Of a stretch of DNA of 12,861 nt, positions 6,613-12,861 are shown in pieces (position 1 is the stretch's first letter; every line of letters begins with the position of its first letter). A program made the position numbers and the translations under genes. Below the pieces are notes generated by a model. It did not search any database. It saw only the letters and a list, made by a program, of their open reading frames with translations, and was not told the DNA's origin. The stretch is taken from contig DOWV01000196.1 in NCBI GenBank assembly GCA_003519375.1, positions 8,676 to 21,536 on the forward strand, given 5' to 3'. Origin of the DNA: Bacteroidota bacterium. Its GTDB lineage: Bacteria > Bacteroidota > Ignavibacteria > UBA10030.

Positions 6613-6969
6613 CTATTGTGACTGACGCGTTTGTTTGTGGCACACAATCCTGTTGCACTTGTTCGTCACACTTGGCTTCACCCACGCTTCAATGGTGACT
6701 GAAGTAACAGTAAAACGAGAAGCGTTAGGAATCTGGACATAATCATCGACTCCATCGAAGGAAAAAGCATGGCCGACGTACCCCAATGCAAAGCCCACCC
6801 CGTTACATACGATTCCATCATTGCTTCCTTGGATATCTCGGTGATCGCCATCCCTTGGCCACCAGCTTGTCGATCCCGATGGTGGCTGAACGCAAGTCTG
6901 GGCGGTCAACATTTCGCACAGAATTATAAGGTAGGCCATAAGCCACATAGTGAACCGGAGGTGTTTCAT
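6613..6969 (-). CDS. Secreted truncated LamG (concanavalin A-like) domain protein, 118 residues
   Basis: The ATG at 6969 follows AGGAGGA (6976-6982) by six bases. Residues 1-23 form a signal peptide (MKHLRFTMWLMAYLIILCEM, then LTA before QTC). From residue 36 the sequence follows the start of LamG/laminin-G-like jelly-roll domains: WWPRDGDHRDIQGSNDG, then HAFSFDGVDDYVQIPN and TIEAWVKP. A LamG domain normally has about 150-200 residues; here it stops after roughly the first 70, at TAG (6613-6615), leaving an incomplete fold. It has no T9SS tail. The same frame continues after the TAG into the 137-residue ORF, so a nonsense mutation, a gene fusion junction or a true short gene are all possible. 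Function as it stands is doubtful; LamG domains usually bind glycans or proteins outside the cell. Confidence 0.6.
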   Translation of the reverse strand: MKHLRFTMWLMAYLIILCEMLTAQTCVQPPSGSTSWWPRDGDHRDIQGSNDGIVCNGVGFALGYVGHAFSFDGVDDYVQIPNASRFTVTSVTIEAWVKPSVTNKCNRIVCHKQTRQSQ

Positions 6970-7047
6970 GGCAAGTCCTCCTAAGATGCCTGAGCCGAAC
7001 TCATTTTCAAGGTGCTCATAGAAAGACTCTGAACTGTCACAAAATTG

Positions 7048-7248
7048 TCAAAGGGCTCTCAAATTCTTGACAAGGCCCTGCTGCTTGCACACTGTGGCAA
7101 GCTCGTACTCTCCGGCCGTCACTGCCCTTGCAGTCCGGATCAGCCGAGTGGCCAACGTTGATACGTCGCAGTTGCTGGACGTAGCCGCCACCGCAGGCTG
7201 ATTCTCGTAGCAGAAGAAATCAAGATGGGGATCCACAGTGAAGTGCAC
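7048..7248 (-). CDS. Doubtful small ORF, 66 residues, unknown
   Basis: The frame opens with GTG at 7248, just 21 bases past the stop of the large propeller gene and in its frame, and runs to a stop at 7048. The peptide (HLDFFCYE near the start, then STLATRLIRTARAVTAGEYE in the middle) has an ordinary protein-like composition with one likely helix, but no family I know. The GTG has no close ribosome site. A better start, an ATG at 7256-7258 preceded by AAAAGG, is one base out of frame across a run of five Gs (7251-7255), so one extra G would restore it. It may be a frameshifted small gene or chance. Confidence 0.3.
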   Translation of the reverse strand: MHFTVDPHLDFFCYENQPAVAATSSNCDVSTLATRLIRTARAVTAGEYELATVCKQQGLVKNLRAL

Positions 7249-7269
7249 CCCCGCATTGATCCTTTTCGC

Positions 7270-10200
7270 TTACTTAGTTAACACCATCCCCCTTGTCTGA
7301 ACGAAGCTATGTGCTGAGCCCGTCGAAGCTTCACCTGCCGTCAACTTGTAAAGATAAACCCCGCTGGAGAGATTGCCTGCAGCGAACACCCTTGCATGCA
7401 TGCCTGCACCGAGCTGCTCATTCACCAAAACGGCAACCTCTTGCCCAAGCAGATTGTAAACCCTCAGGCTCACCAATGAAGCATAGGGCAAGCTGAAGGT
7501 GACCGTCGTGCTTGGATTGAACGGATTTGGATAATTCTGGAATAAATCAAATGAATTCGGCAACACAGTCACCTCATCATCCACACCAGTCACTCGTGAA
7601 GATGTCACGATCGTTAAGGTATCCGATGATACCGTTGCCCAACCATCAGTCGCCGTTACCCAGCAGCGATACGATGAGCCAACCCGAAGCTTGTTCATAA
7701 CATCGAGGCTCACGGTCGTGTCTTTCAGACCACCAACCACCGTGTCAAGACCAGGGCCCGTAACTCGAAGTGTATAGCGGACACTGTCCCCCGGATCTGC
7801 GTCACTTGATGCCCGCCAGCTGAAGTCAAGAGGTTTCGGTGGTGCGGTCAAGGCCAGCGTATCTTGCTTGAGAGCTCTAACCATCATAAATCTCAGTGGC
7901 AGGTGATTGATGATAACACGATACACCACCTTTATCTGCTGTGGAGAGTTCACAGCGTTCGGGCTGCTGATCGAAATCGTGTCGCTATAAACTGCTGCTG
8001 ACAAACTTGTGGTATTCACGCTCACCGCGAGGGTGTCGCTGTTGCTTGAGCCAATCGCTCGACTCAAGTCAAGCCAGGATTGTTTCTTCCTTGCACTCCA
8101 TTGCAGAGTCTTTTCGCCAGCGTTGCTCACAACAAACTTCTGTACACTCGGCAGAACGTTGCCACTGTCAGCAACGAATCGCAGTTCTTGAGCGCTGAGG
8201 AGAATCTTCGGCAACGCATAGACTCTGTAGCTCAGGGGGACATGCAACGGAGAACTCACTGCACTGCTTCCCGTCTCTAGCTTGTCAGCAAGAATCATAA
8301 GCGTGTCCACGTAGATCCCTGGCGGCAGGTTGGTGGATAAGACCCAGATGTGTACGGTCATGATATTCGTCGTGTCTGAGTCCTGGCTCAGTTTGACCCA
8401 TCCCTGAGTCTTGCTCATACTCCATCTCAACGTCCCTGCCCCGGCATTTGTGACTGCAAGCCTTGCGCTGTCCGGGAGAACTCCTCCGCTGTCTGCCGCG
8501 AAAGCCAATGAAGACTTGTCGACCACCAGCCTCGCACGGGCACCAACCGTGAAAGAAACGACGGTGCAGATTGGGCTACCTAGCGCCTCGCTTCCAGTTT
8601 CCTTTTTTGTCCCGCTGATGACTAAGGTATCAGTATAAGCTCCGGGAGCGAGCCGCGTATCGATAATCTTCACGGCAATTGCTGAGGAAGTGCACGAATC
8701 TGCTGCCGGGTTCACTCCGAGCCAACTTTGCTTCTTAACACAGGTCCAGCGAAGGGTACCTGCCCCTAGATTTGTCAGCAAGATGGATTGTTCCGGCGGG
8801 GCCACGGCGCCGCTGTCAGCACCGAAATCTACACTGGATTTGTTGATCGAGAGAATAGCTCTAGCTCCCACGACATAGGAAACCGCGACTCTTTGTGGTG
8901 ATCGGGGAACCAGCTGACTCGTGCCGGCCTTTCTTCCAGCGATCTCGATCGTGTCTCGGTATATTGCCGGAGAGAGATTTGCATTGAGTATGCCAATAGT
9001 CACCAAGGAGCTGTTGCCCGTACCACCATCAGGGCTAATATTTATCCAGGGTTGCTTCTTCGTTGCGACCCACTGCAGCGTGCCGACGCCCGGATTGCTC
9101 ACCACGAGCACCTGCGTTGGTGGTATTCCCGCGCCACTATCTGCAGTGAACGTGAGCGACCATGTGTTTAATTTGAGTTGGGTGACGGCGTTCACTGTAT
9201 AGGTCAAAGGTACCGATAACGGAGAATTGAGCGCGTCGGCTCCCGATTCGGCTTTGACCCCTGTTATTCTGAGAGTGTCTCGATAGATCCCTGGCAACAT
9301 ATCTGTCGAGCCGACCTTGACGAGCACGGAAGCACTATTACTCAACCCGCTATCAGGCGTGACTGTCAACCAAGTCTCTTTCTTCACGATTTTCCATCTT
9401 AGAGTACCTACTCCTGTGTTCGAGATCGTCAGTGTTTGCTCCGGTCTGCTTGCCCCACTGTCTGCGGCAAAGGCAATAGACTGCGCAGTTACAGCTATGC
9501 GAGGCAGCGCTTGCATGTGGTAGGTTACTGGGGTTCTCTGAGGGGAGTTGTCTGCAGAGGCACAGCTAATGGTAACGGTGTCCAAGTACGTTCCTGGCAC
9601 CAAAGCTGTGGTATTCATTCCGACGTTGACGAATGTACTCTCCCCTTCGGCAAGCGAGCCATTCGTCGGGGTGACATTCAGCCAGGCGGAGTTGGTCGTG
9701 GCGGCCCAATTAAGTGTCCATCCTCCCGAGTTTGAGATCGTGAGCACCTGAGTGCTTGGCAACGAGAAACCGCTGTCAGCCGCGAAGGAAAAACTCGCTT
9801 TGTCCAGTGCAATCCGCGGAGCGAATGTGCTGCCGACGCTGCGGCAAACACCGTTTCCACCTGTCGCGGCGAAAGCGACGCCACTAGAGTTGAATGCTAT
9901 AGCCCTCACATAGTTGTTCGTGAGACCCGAATTGATCGAAGACCAGTTCGTGCCGTCGTCCGTTGACCGAAAGACTCCGTCAAATGTGCATGCAAAAATG
10001 AACCCGCTGCTATTCATTGCAAGACTGTGGATGTAAGCACTCAACGGCAATCCCGAGCTCATCGGTGTCCAACTCGTTCCGTTGTCTGTCGAACGAAAGA
10101 CTCCCTTCGATTGCGTCCCCGCGAAGATATAGCCGAGTGAATTGACCGCAAGAGACTGGATCATATCTGTTGTCAGCCCAGTATTCACAGCGGTCCAGCT

Positions 10201-11625
10201 CCCACCATTGTTGGTTGACCGAAAAACCCCTCCGCCGGCTGTGCACGCAAAAAGGTGGCCATAGGTGTTTACGATAATCGACCGTACATCTGTGCTTGCC
10301 AATCCTGTGCTTATGCTAGACCAGTGTTCCGCACCATCCGTCGAGCGAAAAATCCCTTCACCAGTCGCTGCGAGTATGTGCCCGCTCTGATCGCGTGCAA
10401 GGCAGTTCACAGGTTTGTAGGAAGGAAGATCGGTATAAAAGCGGAGCCAGCTCTCGCCGTTATCCGTCGAGCGAAAGACCCCAGCATAGCTGCCGACAAA
10501 GACCTGATTGTTCGGTAGGATCAGTAATGATAGAGGGGAGCGATCCGTCAGTCCGTTGTTTACTTGAACCCAATTAGCACCATTGTCAACGGTCCGGAAC
10601 ATGCCGCCATCTACTGCCGCATAGAGAACGCCTTGTGCATTTGATGCGACAGCACGCGCGTCGGTGGCAGCAAGACCGGTGTTCACGGGCGTCCAACTGG
10701 CGCCATTGTCTGTGGATCGATAGACCCCCTCAACGGTGCCGGCATAAATGTTCCCATTGGATCGGTTAATGCTGATGCAGTAAACAGAATTGCTGAGCGT
10801 GCCCGCTGCATACCAATAGCCACCACCGTCCACAGATCGGTAGATTCCGGGGAATCCGGCGAAGACATACCCCGATGGGTTGACTGCGAGCGCATAAACA
10901 TTGTTTCCCGACAAACAGACTGAACTCCAGCTCACACCGTCATTTGTGGATCGATAGACTCCACCGAGTGCAGTGCCGGCGAACAGGGTGCCGGTTGAAT
11001 CGATCGCAAGGGAGAGCACAGTCACATTCATCAGCCCAACAAGACTCCAGCTGTCGCCGTTATTGGTCGACCGGTAGATCCCATATCCCTGTGTGCCTGC
11101 GAGTATCCGCCCACTGCGGTCGATAACCAGCGAGCGAATGGCGTTGCTCGCTAGGCCACTGCTAGCGTGCACCCAATTGTCCCCATTGTCCGTCGACCTG
11201 AAAACGCCCCCACCGTCCGTACCAGCGAAGAGCGTTCCGCTCACGGTGACTGCCAGAGCATACGTCGATCTGCTCGTCAGCCCGAAGTTGATTTCACTCC
11301 AGTTCTCGCCGGCGTTAGTCGAGCGAAAGATCCCTCCGTCAGTTCCTGCGAAAATATGGCCGCTCGAATTGGCGGCAAGTGATCGGAGATATCGATTTTT
11401 CCCGACGCCATTGTTCACTCCGATCCAGTTATCGCCACCATTGATGGATCGGAATACTCCACCGCCATAGGTGCCAGCGTAGACATCTCCGTTCGTGCTC
11501 ACATGAATGGCGTACACGCTACCCCCAAACGGGCCATTTGTCTGACGCCAGAAATCCGTTTGCGCAATTCCGAGGCTAGCCCAGATTGGCAGCACAAGAC
11601 CTAACAAAAAGCCAAGGCGATTCAT
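7270..11625 (-). CDS. T9SS-secreted giant protein: 14 Asp-box propeller repeats, six BACON-like domains, FN3-like domain, sorting tail
   Basis: The start is the ATG at 11625 (MNRLGFLLGLVLPIWASLGIAQ), because AGGAGGT (11631-11637) stands five bases before it; an in-frame start at 11640 would include that site. The signal peptide covers about residues 1-22. Residues 23-600 hold 14 blade-like repeats of about 41 residues, most with FAGT...GVFRSTDNG..W Asp-boxes, enough for two seven-bladed propellers. Residues 602-1240 are six repeats of about 100-110 residues, each with ADSG near the start followed by a WL.V or similar strand, as in BACON/Ig-like domains that often occur in carbohydrate-related surface proteins. 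Residues 1245-1340 look like a fibronectin type III or Ig domain (SDADPGDSVRYTLRV). Residues 1350-1451 are a T9SS type A sorting domain with LFQNYPNPFNPSTTV. The protein is probably a long surface stalk presenting propellers; the ligand is unknown. It is the largest cargo in the window. Confidence 0.9.
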   Translation of the reverse strand: MNRLGFLLGLVLPIWASLGIAQTDFWRQTNGPFGGSVYAIHVSTNGDVYAGTYGGGVFRSINGGDNWIGVNNGVGKNRYLRSLAANSSGHIFAGTDGGIFRSTNAGENWSEINFGLTSRSTYALAVTVSGTLFAGTDGGGVFRSTDNGDNWVHASSGLASNAIRSLVIDRSGRILAGTQGYGIYRSTNNGDSWSLVGLMNVTVLSLAIDSTGTLFAGTALGGVYRSTNDGVSWSSVCLSGNNVYALAVNPSGYVFAGFPGIYRSVDGGGYWYAAGTLSNSVYCISINRSNGNIYAGTVEGVYRSTDNGASWTPVNTGLAATDARAVASNAQGVLYAAVDGGMFRTVDNGANWVQVNNGLTDRSPLSLLILPNNQVFVGSYAGVFRSTDNGESWLRFYTDLPSYKPVNCLARDQSGHILAATGEGIFRSTDGAEHWSSISTGLASTDVRSIIVNTYGHLFACTAGGGVFRSTNNGGSWTAVNTGLTTDMIQSLAVNSLGYIFAGTQSKGVFRSTDNGTSWTPMSSGLPLSAYIHSLAMNSSGFIFACTFDGVFRSTDDGTNWSSINSGLTNNYVRAIAFNSSGVAFAATGGNGVCRSVGSTFAPRIALDKASFSFAADSGFSLPSTQVLTISNSGGWTLNWAATTNSAWLNVTPTNGSLAEGESTFVNVGMNTTALVPGTYLDTVTISCASADNSPQRTPVTYHMQALPRIAVTAQSIAFAADSGASRPEQTLTISNTGVGTLRWKIVKKETWLTVTPDSGLSNSASVLVKVGSTDMLPGIYRDTLRITGVKAESGADALNSPLSVPLTYTVNAVTQLKLNTWSLTFTADSGAGIPPTQVLVVSNPGVGTLQWVATKKQPWINISPDGGTGNSSLVTIGILNANLSPAIYRDTIEIAGRKAGTSQLVPRSPQRVAVSYVVGARAILSINKSSVDFGADSGAVAPPEQSILLTNLGAGTLRWTCVKKQSWLGVNPAADSCTSSAIAVKIIDTRLAPGAYTDTLVISGTKKETGSEALGSPICTVVSFTVGARARLVVDKSSLAFAADSGGVLPDSARLAVTNAGAGTLRWSMSKTQGWVKLSQDSDTTNIMTVHIWVLSTNLPPGIYVDTLMILADKLETGSSAVSSPLHVPLSYRVYALPKILLSAQELRFVADSGNVLPSVQKFVVSNAGEKTLQWSARKKQSWLDLSRAIGSSNSDTLAVSVNTTSLSAAVYSDTISISSPNAVNSPQQIKVVYRVIINHLPLRFMMVRALKQDTLALTAPPKPLDFSWRASSDADPGDSVRYTLRVTGPGLDTVVGGLKDTTVSLDVMNKLRVGSSYRCWVTATDGWATVSSDTLTIVTSSRVTGVDDEVTVLPNSFDLFQNYPNPFNPSTTVTFSLPYASLVSLRVYNLLGQEVAVLVNEQLGAGMHARVFAAGNLSSGVYLYKLTAGEASTGSAHSFVQTRGMVLTK

Positions 11626-11630
11626 GGTAC

Positions 11631-11637
11631 ACCTCCT
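11631..11637 (-). promoter_or_regulatory. Shine-Dalgarno site fixing the start at 11625
   Basis: AGGAGGT with a 5-nt spacer to the ATG at 11625. It excludes the longer reading from 11640. Confidence 0.8.
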
Positions 11638-11713
11638 CACTTCAATCGACAGTCATTCAACTGGTATGGTGTCATACTCACCCCCGCTGACTCAATCACA
11701 AACGCCGCTGGAC

Positions 11714-11743
11714 GAAAAGTATTTTGTCATGACGTCGTTCAAA
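11714..11743 (-). promoter_or_regulatory. Possible Bacteroidota-type promoter of the giant propeller gene
   Basis: In the 143-bp gap upstream of the giant gene, the minus strand carries TTTG (11740-11743), an 18-nt spacer and TACTTTTC (11714-11721). The Bacteroidota housekeeping consensus is TTTG, about 19-21 nt, TAnnTTTG; this matches apart from the last base and a slightly short spacer. It lies about 90 bp before the start codon. Motifs this short arise by chance, so the call is tentative. Confidence 0.28.
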
Positions 11744-11768
11744 TAGCGTCAGACTTTCGTCTTGCCCT

Positions 11769-12098
11769 CTACTGGCGGTCGAACGCTCTCTTTCTCGTTC
11801 CTCCCAACTTCAAGAGTGGAACAAGACGCAACAGATCAGTCTTTAACACATATCCTTTTACCCCAAGCTTTTCCGCGGCTTCGTGGTACTCTTGATCATC
11901 ATACTGCGAGACGAAAATGTTGTTCGCCTTGGCATCCATAGAAAGGATCTCTTTCGAAGCCGTGATGCCGTCCACCGGATCCATCTCGATGTCCATCAAT
12001 ACCCAATCGGGCCGCGCCGCACAGTACTCGGCGGACGCCGACGTATGATAGCTTGGAGCGCCAACGTCCGAGAATGCGTTAGCTGATCCGGAGATCAA
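11769..12098 (-). CDS. Degenerate response-regulator receiver domain protein (no output domain)
   Basis: The 109-residue frame carries the middle and end of a CheY-like receiver: PDWVLMDIEM with the usual phospho-acceptor Asp (about residue 36), an SQYDD segment in the place of the conserved Thr/Ser strand (about 64-68), and GYVLKTD with the conserved Lys (about residue 85). The first part is wrong for a functional receiver: where the strand-1 acidic pair (DD) should stand, the reading gives IFLISGSA, and the first helix region is several residues too short. The only start in this region is a TTG at 12098 overlapping the TGA of the upstream gene (TTGA, 4 nt), which suggests translational coupling; no ribosome site is seen. 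There is no DNA-binding or other output domain. It could be a decaying gene or a divergent single-domain regulator; without the Mg-binding acids phosphorylation would be impaired. Confidence 0.55.
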   Translation of the reverse strand: MISGSANAFSDVGAPSYHTSASAEYCAARPDWVLMDIEMDPVDGITASKEILSMDAKANNIFVSQYDDQEYHEAAEKLGVKGYVLKTDLLRLVPLLKLGGTRKRAFDRQ

Positions 12099-12376
12099 AA
12101 AGATGCATTGTCTGGGCTTCCAACGGTTTTCAAGCCTTCGATGACGCTCTCGATGATCAATCGCAGCTCGTCAGGGTGTATCGCTGGAAGCGGTGAACTC
12201 ATCACTGTCGTGACCGGATCAGTCGGTACTGGCTGAGGGACCCGCAACGCACCTCTGTACTCCAAGTACGAGGAGACTATGCCACAAGCAGCTTGATGTA
12301 TCAGAAAATATCGCTGCACGTTTGGGGCCATTTGGGAACTGGCGAGTGTCGGCAATGCGAAATTGGGATTTTGCAT
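12095..12376 (-). CDS. Hypothetical protein, 93 residues, upstream partner of receiver
   Basis: The ATG at 12376 follows AAAGGAG (12386-12392) by nine bases. The product (MQNPNFALPTLASSQMAPNV at the N-terminus) is soluble with no signal peptide or membrane segment. It has a probable helix around residues 20-42, a Pro-rich middle (VPQPVPTDP) and a probable C-terminal helix (HPDELRLIIESVIEGLKTVG, about 67-86). I do not recognise a family. Its stop overlaps the start of the receiver by four bases, so the two are likely cotranslated and may act together. The leader upstream contains strong hairpins. Confidence 0.55.
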   Translation of the reverse strand: MQNPNFALPTLASSQMAPNVQRYFLIHQAACGIVSSYLEYRGALRVPQPVPTDPVTTVMSSPLPAIHPDELRLIIESVIEGLKTVGSPDNASF

Positions 12377-12427
12377 CGGTGTGAGCTCCTTTTAAGTGAG
12401 GCAAGGTCGCGCTCCTTTCGCGTTGGA

Positions 12428-12497
12428 AGCAAACGTGTTCGCGAAGAAACACGCGACTACCGAGATCCCGTGAAATTCTCATGATTTCACGTTTGCT
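12428..12497 (-). promoter_or_regulatory. Nested and alternative hairpins in the leader of the 93-residue gene
   Basis: A perfect 10-bp inverted repeat joins 12428-12437 (AGCAAACGTG) and 12488-12497 (CACGTTTGCT). Within the same span, 12469-12476 and 12484-12491 form a perfect 8-bp stem with a 7-nt loop, and 12434-12439 and 12448-12453 form a 6-bp stem. The inner stems use bases needed by the outer one, so two exclusive folds are possible. There is no GTTA/TAAC at the ends, so this is not like the attC-type elements. No oligo-T run follows, so it is not a plain intrinsic terminator. A leader regulatory element is possible but unproven. Confidence 0.4.
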
Positions 12498-12621
12498 GGT
12501 CGGTCAAAGCCTTGAACGAGCATTCATTGCATATTTTCCTCCAGACAACACAAATGCTTGGCGATATCTCATTCAGTGTGCCGCAAAACGCACTGGGAAA
12601 TGAACCTTTGCTTGCGCATAA

Positions 12622-12861
12622 CTAGCGCAACAGCGTAAGCTTCTTAACCTGGACAACGGAACCTGCTCTGAGACAGTAGAAATACATGCCGCTCACAAAG
12701 CGACCAGCATCCCACTGAACAGAATAGATACCTGGATCGAGGTATTCTCCGAGAAGAGCCGCAGCCTCTTTTCCTAGCACGTCGTAGATTTTCAACGAGA
12801 CATGTCCTGCTTCTGGAATCTCAAAGCGAATAGTCGTCGAAGGATTAAACGGATTTGGATA
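12622..12861 (-). CDS. C-terminal 79 residues of a T9SS-secreted protein (5' part off window)
   Basis: The frame enters from the right edge and ends at TAG (12622-12624). It encodes the whole core of a T9SS type A sorting domain, from YPNPFNPSTTIRFEIPEA to VKKLTLLR. The segment matches the 3' end of the five-repeat propeller gene (3238-3477) at about 227 of 240 bases by hand count. The rest of the gene cannot be seen, so whether it is also a propeller is unknown. The product should be exported across the outer membrane by T9SS with this domain as signal. Downstream, homology to the other copy stops after CTAGTTA. Confidence 0.85.
   Translation of the reverse strand, partial: YPNPFNPSTTIRFEIPEAGHVSLKIYDVLGKEAAALLGEYLDPGIYSVQWDAGRFVSGMYFYCLRAGSVVQVKKLTLLR

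Noticed and set aside
7248..7272. Read-through of the giant propeller gene into the small ORF
   Set aside because: The two share a frame, but the T9SS tail normally ends the protein and MVLTK followed by TAA is a typical ending.
12219..12482. Minus-strand ORF of 87 residues overlapping the 93-residue gene
   Set aside because: It starts within the loop of a strong hairpin, lacks a ribosome site and overlaps in another frame the gene that has a good one.

Overview
The window looks like an accessory region of a bacterium from the Bacteroidota/Ignavibacteria (FCB) side of the tree. The evidence is that all three complete large proteins, and a fourth cut by the right edge, end in a type IX secretion system (T9SS) type A sorting domain with the hallmark QNYPNPFNPST-like motif. 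Most genes have good AGGAGG-type Shine-Dalgarno sites, which favours an Ignavibacteria/Kryptonia-like lineage over Bacteroides-like ones. All genes I accept lie on the minus strand, so transcription runs from high to low coordinates. This is inference from motifs; no rRNA or other phylogenetic marker is present.

Layout from right to left (transcription order): the 3' end of a T9SS cargo gene (12622-12861); a 245-bp spacer with strong alternative hairpins; a small unknown protein (12095-12376) overlapping by 4 nt a short, degenerate response-regulator receiver (11769-12098); a 1451-residue secreted protein with 14 Asp-box/YCF48 repeats, six BACON-like Ig domains and a T9SS tail (7270-11625); a doubtful small ORF (7048-7248); a secreted but truncated LamG fragment (6613-6969) followed in the same frame by a 137-residue unknown (6178-6591); a 465-bp non-coding stretch (5713-6177) with one well-formed and one degenerate attC-like site; an 824-residue secreted propeller protein with five exact-length 80-residue repeats (3238-5712); an 862-residue secreted propeller protein with two such repeats (607-3195); another attC-like site (437-595); and the start of a lipoprotein gene running off the left edge (1-361).

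The main theme is a set of large secreted modular beta-propeller proteins embedded in what looks like a gene-cassette (integron-like) landscape. The spacers carry long imperfect inverted repeats bounded by TAAC...GTTA, placed downstream of same-strand genes and related to each other in sequence. A 17-bp repeat ending in TAAC brackets one propeller gene, and a nearly identical T9SS tail occurs on two genes with homology stopping right at a GTTA. No integrase is in the window, so the cassette interpretation is a hypothesis. The proteins are probably exported by the Sec pathway and then through T9SS to the cell surface or medium; their ligands cannot be read from the sequence.
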